DNA of 64,000 bases from Chloroflexota bacterium (GTDB lineage Bacteria; Chloroflexota; Anaerolineae; DTLA01), in NCBI GenBank assembly GCA_014874485.1, contig JADBJK010000016.1:1-64000 (forward strand), in the 5' to 3' direction. This document shows, in pieces, positions 1-8,014 of the stretch (positions are counted from its first letter, which is position 1; the number at the start of each line of letters is the position of its first letter). The notes under the pieces are model-generated. The model searched no databases and was not told where the DNA came from. It saw nothing but the letters and a program-made list of their open reading frames with translations. The translations under genes and the position numbers were made by a program.

Positions 1-203
1 AACGACCGAATGTCGTTAGGTTGTCGCGCAGAATCTACCTCACCTATCCCCACCCCGGCCCTCCCCTTTCCTCTCCGCGGGCGGAGAGGAAAGGGGAGGG
101 TGTGGGAGGGGTTAGGTGAGGTCAAGCAGCCCCATCGCCCTACGTCAGGCGGCGAAAGAGACTGCCCATTGCAGCAGCCTTGCCCCCAAACCGAAATGCG
201 CCC
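1..203. mobile_element. MITE-like element, copy 1 (cut by window start)
   Basis: This is the first of four copies of one element (others at 2944-3210, 24382-24609 and 62409-62675). The window opens about 20 bases inside its left end. It contains the shared central palindrome of about 84 bp (38-121), whose arms start and end with CCTCACC/GGTGAGG and pair around a CGCGGGCG-like centre. Its right end, GAAATGCGCCC, is an inverted version of the left ends seen in the other copies. It has no coding capacity. The right-hand target flank is AATGTCTG, and the left flank lies outside the window. It lies downstream of the NTF2-like gene and may have replaced that cassette's own recombination site. Confidence 0.75.
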
Positions 204-251
204 AATGTCTGCGAATCCTTGACACATTCGTGGGCGAAGCCCTCGGGCAGG

Positions 252-641
252 CTACGCGCCGCCGAAGGGGCCCTTGACGTAGGAGCGGTGCTCGCAGATG
301 AGGTGCTCGCGCACCTGGAAGATGTCCACGCCGCGCACGTGGCCCGGCTCGCCCGAGGCGCTCACCCAGTCGCAGCGCCAGCGCATGACGCACCGCAGGC
401 CGAACCCGAAGACGTCCTCAACCTTCAGGCGGGCCTGGGGCGACCGGCGGAAGAAGTCCTGCCAGAACTCGGCGACCGCCGCCTTGCCCGAGCGCACGGC
501 GCCGTCGGGCGCGGGGCCGGCAGTCTCCAGCACGCAGTCGTCGGTCAGAAGTTGCATCATGCCGGCGACGTCGTGGCGGTTGAAGGCCTCGGCGAACTCC
601 AACACGACGCGCACGGCCGATTCAATCCGCGCCATCTTCAT
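252..641 (-). CDS. NTF2-like / SnoaL-like small protein
   Basis: A 129-residue protein with the alpha+beta cone fold pattern of the NTF2/SnoaL/ketosteroid-isomerase superfamily. The N-terminal helix (FAEAFNRHDVAGMMQLLTDD) is followed by strands with the typical CVLE, FGFGLRCVMRWR and VRGVDIFQVRE segments. The ATG at 641 is chosen because AAGGAG lies eight bases before it. The superfamily includes isomerases, polyketide cyclases and many binding proteins, so the substrate cannot be named. The gene follows the DUF4272 cassette in the same direction, separated by an attC-like site and an 82-bp repeat unit, which suggests it was also acquired as a gene cassette. Its own downstream attC is not visible; MITE copy 1 lies there instead. 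Confidence 0.75.
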   Translation of the reverse strand: MKMARIESAVRVVLEFAEAFNRHDVAGMMQLLTDDCVLETAGPAPDGAVRSGKAAVAEFWQDFFRRSPQARLKVEDVFGFGLRCVMRWRCDWVSASGEPGHVRGVDIFQVREHLICEHRSYVKGPFGGA

Positions 642-679
642 GCGAGCGACTCCTTGTGGGGGTGGGCGGCGGGGGTGAA

Positions 680-761
680 GCCGCCGCGAGCGCAGCGAGC
701 CAGGCCGACAAGCGGCGAAGCCGCCGCGCCGTTCAGCCGAGCGCGAAGCGGTCGGCTGAAC
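680..761. repeat. 82-bp repeat unit, copy A
   Basis: This stretch is identical over its 82 bases to 1797-1878. It contains a 10-bp perfect inverted repeat (GTTCAGCCGA / TCGGCTGAAC, here 731-740 and 752-761) and a GCGGCGAAGCCGCCGC hairpin. On the minus strand it begins exactly at the right core (GTTCAGC) of the attC-like site at 755-841 and precedes the NTF2-like gene. It looks like a degenerate or partly duplicated recombination site, or a shared cassette leader. No protein is encoded. Confidence 0.7.
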
Positions 762-841
762 GATCTGCCGCTCAGCCGCAGACGCGAGCGGCGAGCGAAG
801 CGAGCCGCGAAGCGGCTGTCGGCTGGAGCGGCGGGTTATGC
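755..841 (-). other. Integron attC-like recombination site 1
   Basis: Read on the minus strand, this site starts with the core GCATAAC (835-841) and ends with GTTCAGC (755-761). The inner arms are CCGCTCCAGCCG and CGGCTGAGCGG. They pair perfectly except for one extra C in the first arm, which is the extrahelical base that marks attC sites. The middle is GC-rich and self-complementary (GCCGCTTCGCGGC). It lies directly downstream of the DUF4272 gene, as expected for that cassette's own attC. The whole DUF4272 cassette would span about 761-1721. The cores deviate from the strict consensus, so this is a structural call. Confidence 0.65.
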
Positions 842-884
842 GGCGTAAGCATCCGTTCTTACTTATCAACTCAACGCTTTCTCC

Positions 885-1688
885 TCACGTATCGGTAGGG
901 GTTTCATCCCATCGGTTATTGGGAGCATATCCGCAAAGCCAATTAAGCGCAAAGTGCCGCTCCACAGTAATTGAGCGTACTACAGACCATTCTTCAGGAG
1001 TTAGATCCCGGTATGCTTTCCCGTGCACTGCAAAATCCTCATCAATTACGTCAAGCAGCCCTTCTTCCTTGCAACGATTCGCAGTGAACCTCACAATATC
1101 ATCAAATGTCTCGAGACCTGCTGCTTTCATCTTCGGATCAGGATCAAAAGTGCGCCCCTCTTCAATCAGTTGCCGAGTCCGACTGCGCCAATGCCAAAGT
1201 TCAGCCAAGTCACGCGCTTGGTCAATCTCCACATTGGGTAATAAACGCACTGATTTGACAAACTCACCGATCTCCTCTGAGGGGATTTCCTTCAGCAAGT
1301 CGAGACTGGCTTGGGTGTCGTAGGGCGGAAGACTAGGCACAAGTCCAAGAGCCCACATCAAAACCTGAACTGCCTCTATCCGCCACATTGCATTGAGCTG
1401 TTCTTGATGCGTCATCGTTAGCATTGTGGTCGTGGCAAATTCACGTTCCTGAGGCGAAAGAACACTCCACAGCCTTAAAGCGCGAAGACGCTCCCAGTAC
1501 TTATCACGCATTACTTGAGCGTCGTGCTCGAACTTAATCCGTTCGCTCTCATCCCAGTTCTCAAACCATTGCATTAGCACATCTCGTGGCGGCGTTATCA
1601 TCGCATAACCCACCACGTACTTGAGCGCGAGTAGCCGCTTCGCTACTTCCTCAGCAGATGGTCGCTTGTTACGCCCACGGAACCGCAT
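885..1688 (-). CDS. DUF4272-family protein
   Basis: A soluble protein of 267 residues that I assign to the DUF4272 family. Typical features are the N-terminal RSAEEVAxRLLAL-like helix (residues 10-24, here PSAEEVAKRLLALKYVVGYA), the central WRIEAVQVLMWALGL segment (residues 101-115), and the C-terminal VDEDFAVHGKAYRDL / ERHFALNWLCGY region (about 215-256). Members are common in accessory DNA, including integron cassettes, but their function is unknown. AAGGAG lies six bases before the ATG at 1688. The gene is noticeably richer in A+T than gatB and the genes to the right. It is bounded by two attC-like sites, which together define a complete cassette. Confidence 0.8.
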   Translation of the reverse strand: MRFRGRNKRPSAEEVAKRLLALKYVVGYAMITPPRDVLMQWFENWDESERIKFEHDAQVMRDKYWERLRALRLWSVLSPQEREFATTTMLTMTHQEQLNAMWRIEAVQVLMWALGLVPSLPPYDTQASLDLLKEIPSEEIGEFVKSVRLLPNVEIDQARDLAELWHWRSRTRQLIEEGRTFDPDPKMKAAGLETFDDIVRFTANRCKEEGLLDVIDEDFAVHGKAYRDLTPEEWSVVRSITVERHFALNWLCGYAPNNRWDETPTDT

Positions 1689-1715
1689 TGTGATCTCCTT
1701 TGTCGCTCGCGAGCC

Positions 1716-1798
1716 GCATAACGGCGCGGCGGTTGAGATGCGCGCAGCGGAGGCGCTGGCGCGCCTCCGCCAGCGTCATCTCCAACCGCTTGTTCGGC
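1716..1798 (-). other. Integron attC-like recombination site 2
   Basis: Read on the minus strand, this site runs from GCCGAAC (1792-1798) to GTTATGC (1716-1722). The inner arms are GCGGTTGGAGATG and CATCTCAACCGC. They are complementary apart from a single extra G in the first arm, the extrahelical base typical of attC sites. The centre is a strong GGCGGAGGCGC / GCGCCTCCGC hairpin. The insertion point G^TTATGC lies at 1721/1722, about 18 bases before the ribosome-binding site of the DUF4272 gene, so this site would belong to the preceding (now empty or lost) cassette. Confidence 0.7.
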
Positions 1799-1878
1799 CG
1801 CCGCGAGCGCAGCGAGCCAGGCCGACAAGCGGCGAAGCCGCCGCGCCGTTCAGCCGAGCGCGAAGCGGTCGGCTGAAC
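1797..1878. repeat. 82-bp repeat unit, copy B
   Basis: This is the second copy of the unit described at 680-761. It abuts attC-like site 2 on one side and the A+T-rich stretch TATATATTATGC (1879 onward) on the other. Because copy A follows attC-like site 1 and copy B precedes attC-like site 2, the two flank the DUF4272 cassette as direct repeats, so homologous recombination between them could delete that cassette. Confidence 0.7.
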
Positions 1879-1931
1879 TATATATTATGCTGCAATTTGC
1901 TATACGGCGGAATTTCCGTATAATATCGCCA

Positions 1932-1978
1932 ATTCAGCGGGCTATGCGGGAAACATCCCGCGTATCCCTGCACTGAAT
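1932..1978. other. Long imperfect hairpin in the array leader
   Basis: The stretch folds as ATTCAG...CTGAAT at the base, GGG/CCC in the middle and GCGGGA-AACA-TCCCGC at the tip, about 47 bases in all. It lies between the leftward promoter at 2014-2043 and repeat unit B. It has no clear U-tract, so it may be a structured leader, an attI remnant or a weak terminator. The rest of 1879-2090 is A+T-rich and shows no gene. Confidence 0.45.
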
Positions 1979-2013
1979 CAATGACTTACGTTGGTGAAAC
2001 GAAGTCCATCCGT

Positions 2014-2043
2014 ATTATATCACACCTTCACGAGAAAAATCAA
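2014..2043 (-). promoter_or_regulatory. Sigma-70-type promoter reading into the cassette array
   Basis: On the minus strand TTGATT (2038-2043) is followed after 18 bases by TATAAT (2014-2019), with TG before the -10 (TGATATAAT). Transcription would run left through the hairpin and repeat unit B into the DUF4272 and NTF2-like genes, so it could play the part of an integron Pc promoter. This is inferred from sequence only. Confidence 0.55.
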
Positions 2044-2090
2044 TAGGTCTTATGAGCAATTTGCTACGTACGCCTCCCCCATCCCCCCAA

Positions 2091-2324
2091 CCGCCCTTGT
2101 GTGCTATAATCCCCACGACACCGCCACGCGGGGGAGCCATGGAGTACGAAGCCATCATCGGAATGGAAGTCCACGCGCAACTGCTGACGCGCAGCAAGAT
2201 GTTCTGTGCGTGCGCCGCCGACTACGCCGCCGCGCCGTTCAGCCGCACGCAGGAACAGTCAGCCCGACGCGCGGGGCATTTCCCCTCCTTGTCCGGCTAT
2301 CGTGCCGCTACGTGTCGGACTTGA
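2091..2324 (+). pseudogene. Duplicated promoter and 5' end of gatB
   Basis: From about 2091 the sequence repeats the promoter and first 33 codons of gatB (3308-3451). The CTATAAT box (-10 at 2105-2110), the GCGGGGG leader and ATGGAGTACGAAGCC at 2139 are all present. The coding copy is the same over 99 bases except for one T/C change. At GCCGCCGCGCCG (about 2228-2239) it leaves gatB and continues with TTCAGCCG, a sequence also present in the 82-bp repeat unit. The open frame runs to 2324 and would give a 61-residue product with GatB residues 1-32 and an unrelated tail. It cannot be a working amidotransferase. Confidence 0.8.
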
Positions 2325-2562
2325 CTCCGACGCGCTTCTTGCCCTGTTGAATCTCTGCCAGTTGGATCACCAGACGCAGGGCTTCGTTCACCGCCGCCTC
2401 ATCTGGGAAAGCCTTGGCTACGTCGGGATCCAGCAGCACCAGATTGGTACCTGCACGGTAACGGGCCACGTGCTTGCCACGAACCCCTCCCTTGAGCAGT
2501 TCTCCCAGGTTGTACTCAGGGCGCAGTTCGTCGTCCATCTCAGTCGTGTCTTTGCTCTTCAT
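2308..2562 (-). CDS. BrnA-position antitoxin candidate
   Basis: An 84-residue protein partnered with the BrnT-like toxin upstream. The first 23 bases overlap the toxin gene, so translation is probably coupled. The core ([40 protein letters not shown]...) is that of small partner proteins found after BrnT-type or related toxins. The C-terminal [13 protein letters not shown] helix resembles the tail of such proteins. I see no clear ribbon-helix-helix N-terminus, so it may be a BrnA analogue rather than true BrnA. Known BrnA neutralises BrnT and represses the operon; that role is inferred here from position. Confidence 0.65.
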   Translation of the reverse strand: MKSKDTTEMDDELRPEYNLGELLKGGVRGKHVARYRAGTNLVLLDPDVAKAFPDEAAVNEALRLVIQLAEIQQGKKRVGVKSDT

Positions 2563-2821
2563 AGGCTCTTCTCTCCGCGCGGGTCAGTTCGCGCGCACTG
2601 ATAATGCGGACCGCATCTCCGCGTTCCCCAAACGACACAATTAGCAAACGGCCTCTGTACGACTGGCCCACGATGATGAAACGGTCTTCTTCTTCCGAAT
2701 GGTCTGGATCGGACACAGTTACACTCAGCGGATCTCCAAACACTGTCGCTGCTTCAGCGAAAGATACCCCGTGCTTCGCCAGGTTCCTGGCAGCCTTCTG
2801 CGGGTCCCATTCAAATTCCAC
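2540..2821 (-). CDS. brnT: BrnT-family ribonuclease toxin
   Basis: A 93-residue protein with the BrnT signature at its N-terminus (FEWDPQKAARNLAKHGVSF, residues 3-21), then EAATVFGDP, DRFIIVGQSYRGRLLIVSF and the C-terminal [18 protein letters not shown]. BrnT toxins are RelE-fold ribonucleases that cleave RNA when freed from their antitoxin. The length matches the family. It is the first gene of a two-gene leftward operon with a good promoter at 2900-2928. The pair sits between the duplicated gatB 5' end and MITE copy 2, which marks the whole interval as acquired DNA. Confidence 0.85.
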   Translation of the reverse strand: MEFEWDPQKAARNLAKHGVSFAEAATVFGDPLSVTVSDPDHSEEEDRFIIVGQSYRGRLLIVSFGERGDAVRIISARELTRAERRAYEEQRHD

Positions 2822-2899
2822 TCACAACACCCCCAAGCACATGCCGGCGTTCGCTGTGCGCTTTCGCGGTCGTCCAGGCCCAGGGTTTGTCCCAACTTC

Positions 2900-2928
2900 A
2901 TTCTACCATTCTTCCCTGCCCTCGTCAA
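2900..2928 (-). promoter_or_regulatory. Promoter of the brnT operon
   Basis: On the minus strand TTGACG (2923-2928), a 17-base spacer and TAGAAT (2900-2905) make a good sigma-70 match, 79 bases before the brnT start. Known BrnTA systems are autorepressed by the toxin-antitoxin complex; no operator could be picked out here. Confidence 0.65.
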
Positions 2929-2943
2929 GGGATTTCGCGCAAG

Positions 2944-3210
2944 GGGTGCATTTCAATCCTGGGGCGAGAATGACCGGATGTCGTTAGGCTGCCGAGCAGA
3001 ATCTACCTCACCTAACCCCTCCCGCACCCTCCCCTTTCCTCTCCGCCTGCGGAGAGGAAAGGGGAGGGCTGGGGTGGGGATAGGTGAGGTCAGCAGGCCC
3101 ATCGCTGTACGTTGGGCGGCGAAAGGCGGATTCCGTTGAGTGTGGAGCGGCTCACGAGTCTGCTCCGGGCTGCCATTGCCGCAGGCTTGCCCCCAAACTG
3201 AAATACACCC
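2944..3210. mobile_element. MITE-like element, copy 2 (267 bp)
   Basis: A full-length copy starting GGGTGCATTTCAATC and ending GAAATACACCC. These ends form an imperfect terminal inverted repeat of about 22 bp. The central palindrome is at 3006-3090. The flanks CGCGCAAG (2936-2943) and TGCGCAGG (3211-3218) match at six of eight bases, consistent with an aged 8-bp target duplication. It separates the brnT promoter from the gatB promoter. No transposase gene is present, so it would need a transposase supplied elsewhere. The rest of 2822-3352 holds only promoters. Confidence 0.75.
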
Positions 3211-3314
3211 TGCGCAGGGCAATTGCATCTACCCCGTTAGTGGGGCTTTCGGAGGATTGGACAGTTGCAACTGCCCCGATTTTGCTCCCCCCATTCCCCC
3301 ACATCCCGCTTGTG

Positions 3315-3323
3315 TGCTATAAT
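3315..3323 (+). promoter_or_regulatory. Extended -10 promoter of gatB
   Basis: TGCTATAAT gives an extended -10 (TATAAT at 3318-3323) 30 bases before the gatB start. No convincing -35 is seen at the usual distance. The same box is repeated upstream of the gatB fragment at 2102-2110, supporting its identity as the native promoter. Confidence 0.6.
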
Positions 3324-3352
3324 CCCCCCGACACCGCCTCGCGGGGGGACTT

Positions 3353-4789
<1,437 letters not shown>

Positions 4790-4806
4790 CGGCAGGGGGT
4801 GGCGCG

Positions 4807-4876
4807 TTCACCGCAGAGACGCAGAGGTCGCGGAGAGACAAGAAACCTCTGCGCTCTCTGTGCCTCCGCGGTGAAA
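4807..4876. repeat. CCGCAGAGACGCAGAG palindromic repeat, copy a
   Basis: A 70-bp inverted repeat that begins TTCACCGCAGAGACGCAGAG and ends CTCTGTGCCTCCGCGGTGAA, just after the gatB stop codon. It belongs to the dispersed family also found at 4887-4958, 18175-18246, 40992-41065, 46608-46683, 48113-48177 and 60180-60395. It could form a long hairpin in the gatB transcript. Confidence 0.75.
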
Positions 4877-4886
4877 CGGCCTTTCA

Positions 4887-4958
4887 TTCACCGCAGAGAC
4901 CCAGAGGTCGCGGAGAGATAAAGAAAAACCTCTGCGCTCTCTGCGTCTCTGCGGTAAA
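4887..4958. repeat. CCGCAGAGACGCAGAG palindromic repeat, copy b
   Basis: A second, adjacent copy (CCGCAGAGACCCAGAG ... CTCTGCGTCTCTGCGGT) separated from copy a by about ten bases. Together they occupy most of the gap between gatB and glutamate dehydrogenase. The remainder of the gap holds the promoter at 4978-5006 and a leader of about 130 bases with no gene. Confidence 0.75.
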
Positions 4959-4977
4959 ACACCGGCGGGCGGTGATT

Positions 4978-5006
4978 TTGGCCTCGCCGCCACAGTATGT
5001 TATAAT
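4978..5006 (+). promoter_or_regulatory. Promoter of glutamate dehydrogenase
   Basis: TTGGCC (4978-4983), 17 bases and TATAAT (5001-5006), with TG one base before the -10. The start codon lies at 5145, so the 5' leader is about 130 bases. Confidence 0.6.
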
Positions 5007-5144
5007 TCGCACACATTGCGCCGTGCGCCGTCGCTTGAAACGACCCATCACAAGGAGGTGATTGGAAACCCGAATTACCCGCATCGGCTCAACGGCGAGC
5101 CACCATTCGCTTCACGCAAATCTAAAACAAAGGAGTTTTGGCAA

Positions 5145-6395
5145 ATGACCGAGAAGTTGAATCCTTTCAAAATCGCACAGCAGCAGTTGGACGAGGCTGC
5201 GGCCATTCTGGAACTGGAACCCGGCATTCACGCACTCCTGCGCGAGCCCATGCGCGAACTCCACGTTACCATCCCGGTCAAGATGGACGACGGCAGCGTC
5301 AAGGTGTTCAAGGGCTTCCGCGTTCAGTACAACGACGCCCGCGGCGCGACCAAGGGCGGCATCCGCTTCCACCCCGAGGAGACCATTGACACGGTGCGCG
5401 CGCTGGCCGCGTGGATGACGTGGAAGACCGCCGTCGTGGACATCCCGCTGGGCGGCGGCAAGGGCGGCGTCATCTGCAACCCCAAGGAGATGTCCAAGGG
5501 CGAACTGGAGCGGCTGAGCCGTGGGTACATCCGCGCCATCGCCAAGTTCATCGGCCCCGAGACCGACGTGCCGGCCCCCGACGTGTACACCGACCCGCAG
5601 ATCATGGCCTGGATGATGGACGAGTACAGCGTCATCACGGGCTACAACGTCCCCGGCGTCATCACCGGCAAGCCCCTGCCGCTGGGCGGCTCGGCGGGCC
5701 GTGGCGATGCGACGGCTCGCGGCGGCGTGTACACCATCCGCGAGGCGGCCAAGATGCTGGGCCTGAACCTGAAGGGCGCGCCGTGCGCCATCCAGGGCTA
5801 CGGCAACGCGGGCTACTTCGGCCACATCCTCGCCCAAGAAATCTTGGGCCTGAAGGTTGTCGCCGTCAGCGACTCCAAGGGCGGCATCTACAAGGCCGAC
5901 GGGCTTGACCCCAAGGCGGTCTCGGACCACAAGGACAAGACCGGCTCGGTGGTCAACTTCCCGGGCGCCAAGAACATCACCAACGAGGAACTGCTGGAAC
6001 TGGACGTGATGGTGCTCATCCCCGCGGCGCTGGAGAACCAGATCACCGAGAAGAACGCCGCCAACATCAAGGCCAAGATCGTGGCCGAGTTCGCCAACGG
6101 CCCGACCACGCCCGAAGCCGACAAGATTCTGTTCGCCAAGGGCGTGTACGTCATCCCGGACTTCCTGTGCAACGCGGGCGGCGTTACCGTCAGTTACTTT
6201 GAGCAGGTCCAGAACGCCTACGACTACTACTGGCCGGTTGAAGAAGTCCATGCAAAACTGGACCAGAAGATGACCGCGGCCTTCCACGCCGTCCACGAGA
6301 TGGCGCAGAAGCACAAGGTGAACAACCGAGTTGGGGCATACCTGGTGGCCGTGCACCGCGTGGCCGAAGCCATGAGACTGCGCGGCTGGGCCTAG
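5145..6395 (+). CDS. gdhA: Glutamate dehydrogenase (Glu/Leu/Phe/Val family)
   Basis: A 416-residue enzyme that interconverts glutamate with 2-oxoglutarate and ammonia using NAD(P). The dimerisation/substrate domain carries [10 protein letters not shown] and the catalytic lysine region [19 protein letters not shown] (about residues 91-109). The Rossmann domain has the dinucleotide motif [11 protein letters not shown] (about 210-220), and the end of the active site is [18 protein letters not shown]. The length fits the hexameric bacterial/archaeal GDH class. The ATG at 5145 follows AAGGAG; an earlier in-frame ATG at 5016 would add 43 residues unlike any GDH. It is monocistronic, with its own promoter and a strong terminator. 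Confidence 0.95.
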   Translation: MTEKLNPFKIAQQQLDEAAAILELEPGIHALLREPMRELHVTIPVKMDDGSVKVFKGFRVQYNDARGATKGGIRFHPEETIDTVRALAAWMTWKTAVVDIPLGGGKGGVICNPKEMSKGELERLSRGYIRAIAKFIGPETDVPAPDVYTDPQIMAWMMDEYSVITGYNVPGVITGKPLPLGGSAGRGDATARGGVYTIREAAKMLGLNLKGAPCAIQGYGNAGYFGHILAQEILGLKVVAVSDSKGGIYKADGLDPKAVSDHKDKTGSVVNFPGAKNITNEELLELDVMVLIPAALENQITEKNAANIKAKIVAEFANGPTTPEADKILFAKGVYVIPDFLCNAGGVTVSYFEQVQNAYDYYWPVEEVHAKLDQKMTAAFHAVHEMAQKHKVNNRVGAYLVAVHRVAEAMRLRGWA

Positions 6396-6422
6396 AAGCC
6401 CGCTTTGCCATCAGAGCAAACC

Positions 6423-6453
6423 AAAGCGCCCTGGGTATGCCCCAGGGCGCTTT
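6423..6453 (+). terminator. Intrinsic terminator after glutamate dehydrogenase
   Basis: A perfect 13-bp stem (AAAGCGCCCTGGG / CCCAGGGCGCTTT) around a short loop, followed by TCTTGTCC, 28 bases after the stop codon. It separates the dehydrogenase from the next operon. Confidence 0.8.
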
Positions 6454-6508
6454 CTTGTCCCACTGGAAACGTGTGCGATGCCGACACCGGAAAGGAGTGG
6501 ATGCCATC

Positions 6509-7099
6509 GTGAGCGAGTACACCGTACCCTGCGTCTACTTTGAGCAGGCCGGCCCCGCCAACACCGAGCGAGCCCTGGAGATCGCCAAGGCGCGGGCCGA
6601 CCAACTCGGCATTCGGAGCATCCTCGTGGCGACGACCACCGGCGAGACCGGCGTCCGCGCCGCCCAGGTCTTCCGCGGCTACGACCTCGTGGTGGTGTCC
6701 CACAGCCACGGGTTCAAGGCCCCCAACACCCAGGAACTGACCGACGCGAATCGCGCCGCCATCCTCGCCGCCGGCGCGAAACTCCTCACCTGCCAGCACG
6801 CCTTCGGCGGCATCAACCGCGCCGTGCGAAAGGAGTTCGGCACCTACATGCTGGACGAACTCATCGCGTTCGTGCTGCGGAACTTCTCGCAGGGCGTGAA
6901 GGTGTGCGTGGAAATCGCCGTCATGGCCGCCGACGCGGGCCTGGTGCGCGTGGGCGAACCCGCCATCGCCATCGGGGGCACGGGGCGCGGCGCGGACACG
7001 GCCGTGGTGCTCATCCCGGCCAACGCCCAGGACTTCTTTGACTTCCGCGTGCTGGAAATCCTGTGCAAGCCCCGACTGGGGCGGCCGCTGAAGGGGTAG
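6509..7099 (+). CDS. Stand-alone pyruvate-kinase C-terminal-like domain protein
   Basis: A 196-residue protein resembling only the C-terminal alpha/beta domain of pyruvate kinase. Visible features are ANTERALEIAKARADQLGIRSILVATTTGETG, a central segment with GYDLVVVSHSHGFKAPN, and a C-terminal GRGADTAVVLIPANAQDFFDFRVLEI. The catalytic TIM barrel of pyruvate kinase is absent, so it cannot have that activity. Such solitary domains are annotated as hypothetical PK_C proteins; a ligand-binding role is possible. GTG at 6509 is chosen because AAGGAG precedes it by 11 bases. The stop at 7099 is three bases before pstS, so it may lie at the head of the pst operon. Confidence 0.7.
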   Translation: MSEYTVPCVYFEQAGPANTERALEIAKARADQLGIRSILVATTTGETGVRAAQVFRGYDLVVVSHSHGFKAPNTQELTDANRAAILAAGAKLLTCQHAFGGINRAVRKEFGTYMLDELIAFVLRNFSQGVKVCVEIAVMAADAGLVRVGEPAIAIGGTGRGADTAVVLIPANAQDFFDFRVLEILCKPRLGRPLKG

Positions 7100-7102
7100 A
7101 GC

Positions 7103-8014
7103 ATGGCGCGGGCGGTGCGGGTGATTCTCCTCGCGGCGGTTGTGGCGCTGGCCCTGGTGGGGTGCGGCCCATCGCAACCCGCCACCGGCACCGAGCAGCC
7201 GGCCGCGGTCAGCATCCAACAGAAAGGCTCCGACACCCTCGTGAACCTCGCCCTGGCGTGGGCCGAGGAGTACATGCGCCTGCACCCCGAAGTGCGCATC
7301 TCGGTAACCGGCGGCGGCTCGGGCACCGGCATCGCCGCCCTCATCAACGGCACGGTGGACATCGCCAACGCCTCGCGCGAGATGAAGCCCGAGGAGATTG
7401 AGGAGGCCAAGAAGAACGGCTACACGCCCAAGGAATACACCGTCGCGTGGGATGCCATCGCCGTGGTGGTGCACCCGTCCAATCCGGTTGACGGCCTGAC
7501 GCTGCAACAGGTGTCCGACATCTACACCGGAAAGATCACCAACTGGCGGCAGGTTGGCGGGGAGAATCGCCCCATCGTGCTCCTGTCGCGCGAGTCCAAC
7601 TCCGGCACCTACGTGTACTTCCTGGAGCACGTGGTGCGGCTGGGAGACCCTAAGAGCGACGCGCTGTTCTCGCCCGACACGCTGCTGATGCCGTCGTCCG
7701 AGGGCATCAGCGCCGAGGTGCGCCAGAACCCCAACGCCATCGGCTACGACGGGCTGGGATACGTAACGCCCGACCAGAAGACGCTGGCCATCGCGCGCGA
7801 CGCCAACGGCCCCTACATCCTGCCGTCGGCCGAGACGGTCAACGACGGCTCGTACCCCATCGCGCGGCCTCTGTACATGTACACGGCAGGGGAGCCGGCC
7901 CCGCACGTCCGGGCCTACCTGGACTGGATTCTGGGCGACGGGCAGCGGCTGGTCGCCGGGCTGGGCTTCGTGCCGCTGCGCCAATCGCCGACGGGAGGTT
8001 CCGCCACACCATGA
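7103..8014 (+). CDS. pstS: Phosphate ABC transporter substrate-binding lipoprotein
   Basis: A 303-residue periplasmic-type phosphate-binding protein anchored as a lipoprotein. A hydrophobic signal (residues 5-19) ends in the lipobox LVGC (Cys21). Phosphate-contact segments typical of PstS are present: GSDT (residues 43-46), GGGSGTGIAAL (70-80), and SRESNSGTYVYF (about 162-173). It captures orthophosphate and hands it to the PstCA channel. The next gene, pstC, overlaps its stop by four bases. No PhoB box could be recognised upstream, and the transcript may start before 6509. Confidence 0.92.
   Translation: MARAVRVILLAAVVALALVGCGPSQPATGTEQPAAVSIQQKGSDTLVNLALAWAEEYMRLHPEVRISVTGGGSGTGIAALINGTVDIANASREMKPEEIEEAKKNGYTPKEYTVAWDAIAVVVHPSNPVDGLTLQQVSDIYTGKITNWRQVGGENRPIVLLSRESNSGTYVYFLEHVVRLGDPKSDALFSPDTLLMPSSEGISAEVRQNPNAIGYDGLGYVTPDQKTLAIARDANGPYILPSAETVNDGSYPIARPLYMYTAGEPAPHVRAYLDWILGDGQRLVAGLGFVPLRQSPTGGSATP

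Noticed and set aside
1-203. Insertion sequence with transposase
   Set aside because: Frames across the element (for example 10-222) are short, differ between copies and have no transposase character; the element is too small.
1919-1924. Plus-strand TATAAT box in the array leader
   Set aside because: The possible promoter (TTTGCT-17-TATAAT) points toward the hairpin and the gatB duplicate region with no gene of its own; the minus-strand promoter at 2014-2043 is better placed.
2139-2324. A functional small GatB-like protein
   Set aside because: Only the first 32 residues match GatB and the rest is unrelated sequence from the junction; no domain is complete.
4807-4958. CRISPR array
   Set aside because: The repeats are palindromes with irregular spacing and internal complementarity, and no cas genes occur. 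The tandem set at 60180-60395 also has near-identical spacers, unlike CRISPR.
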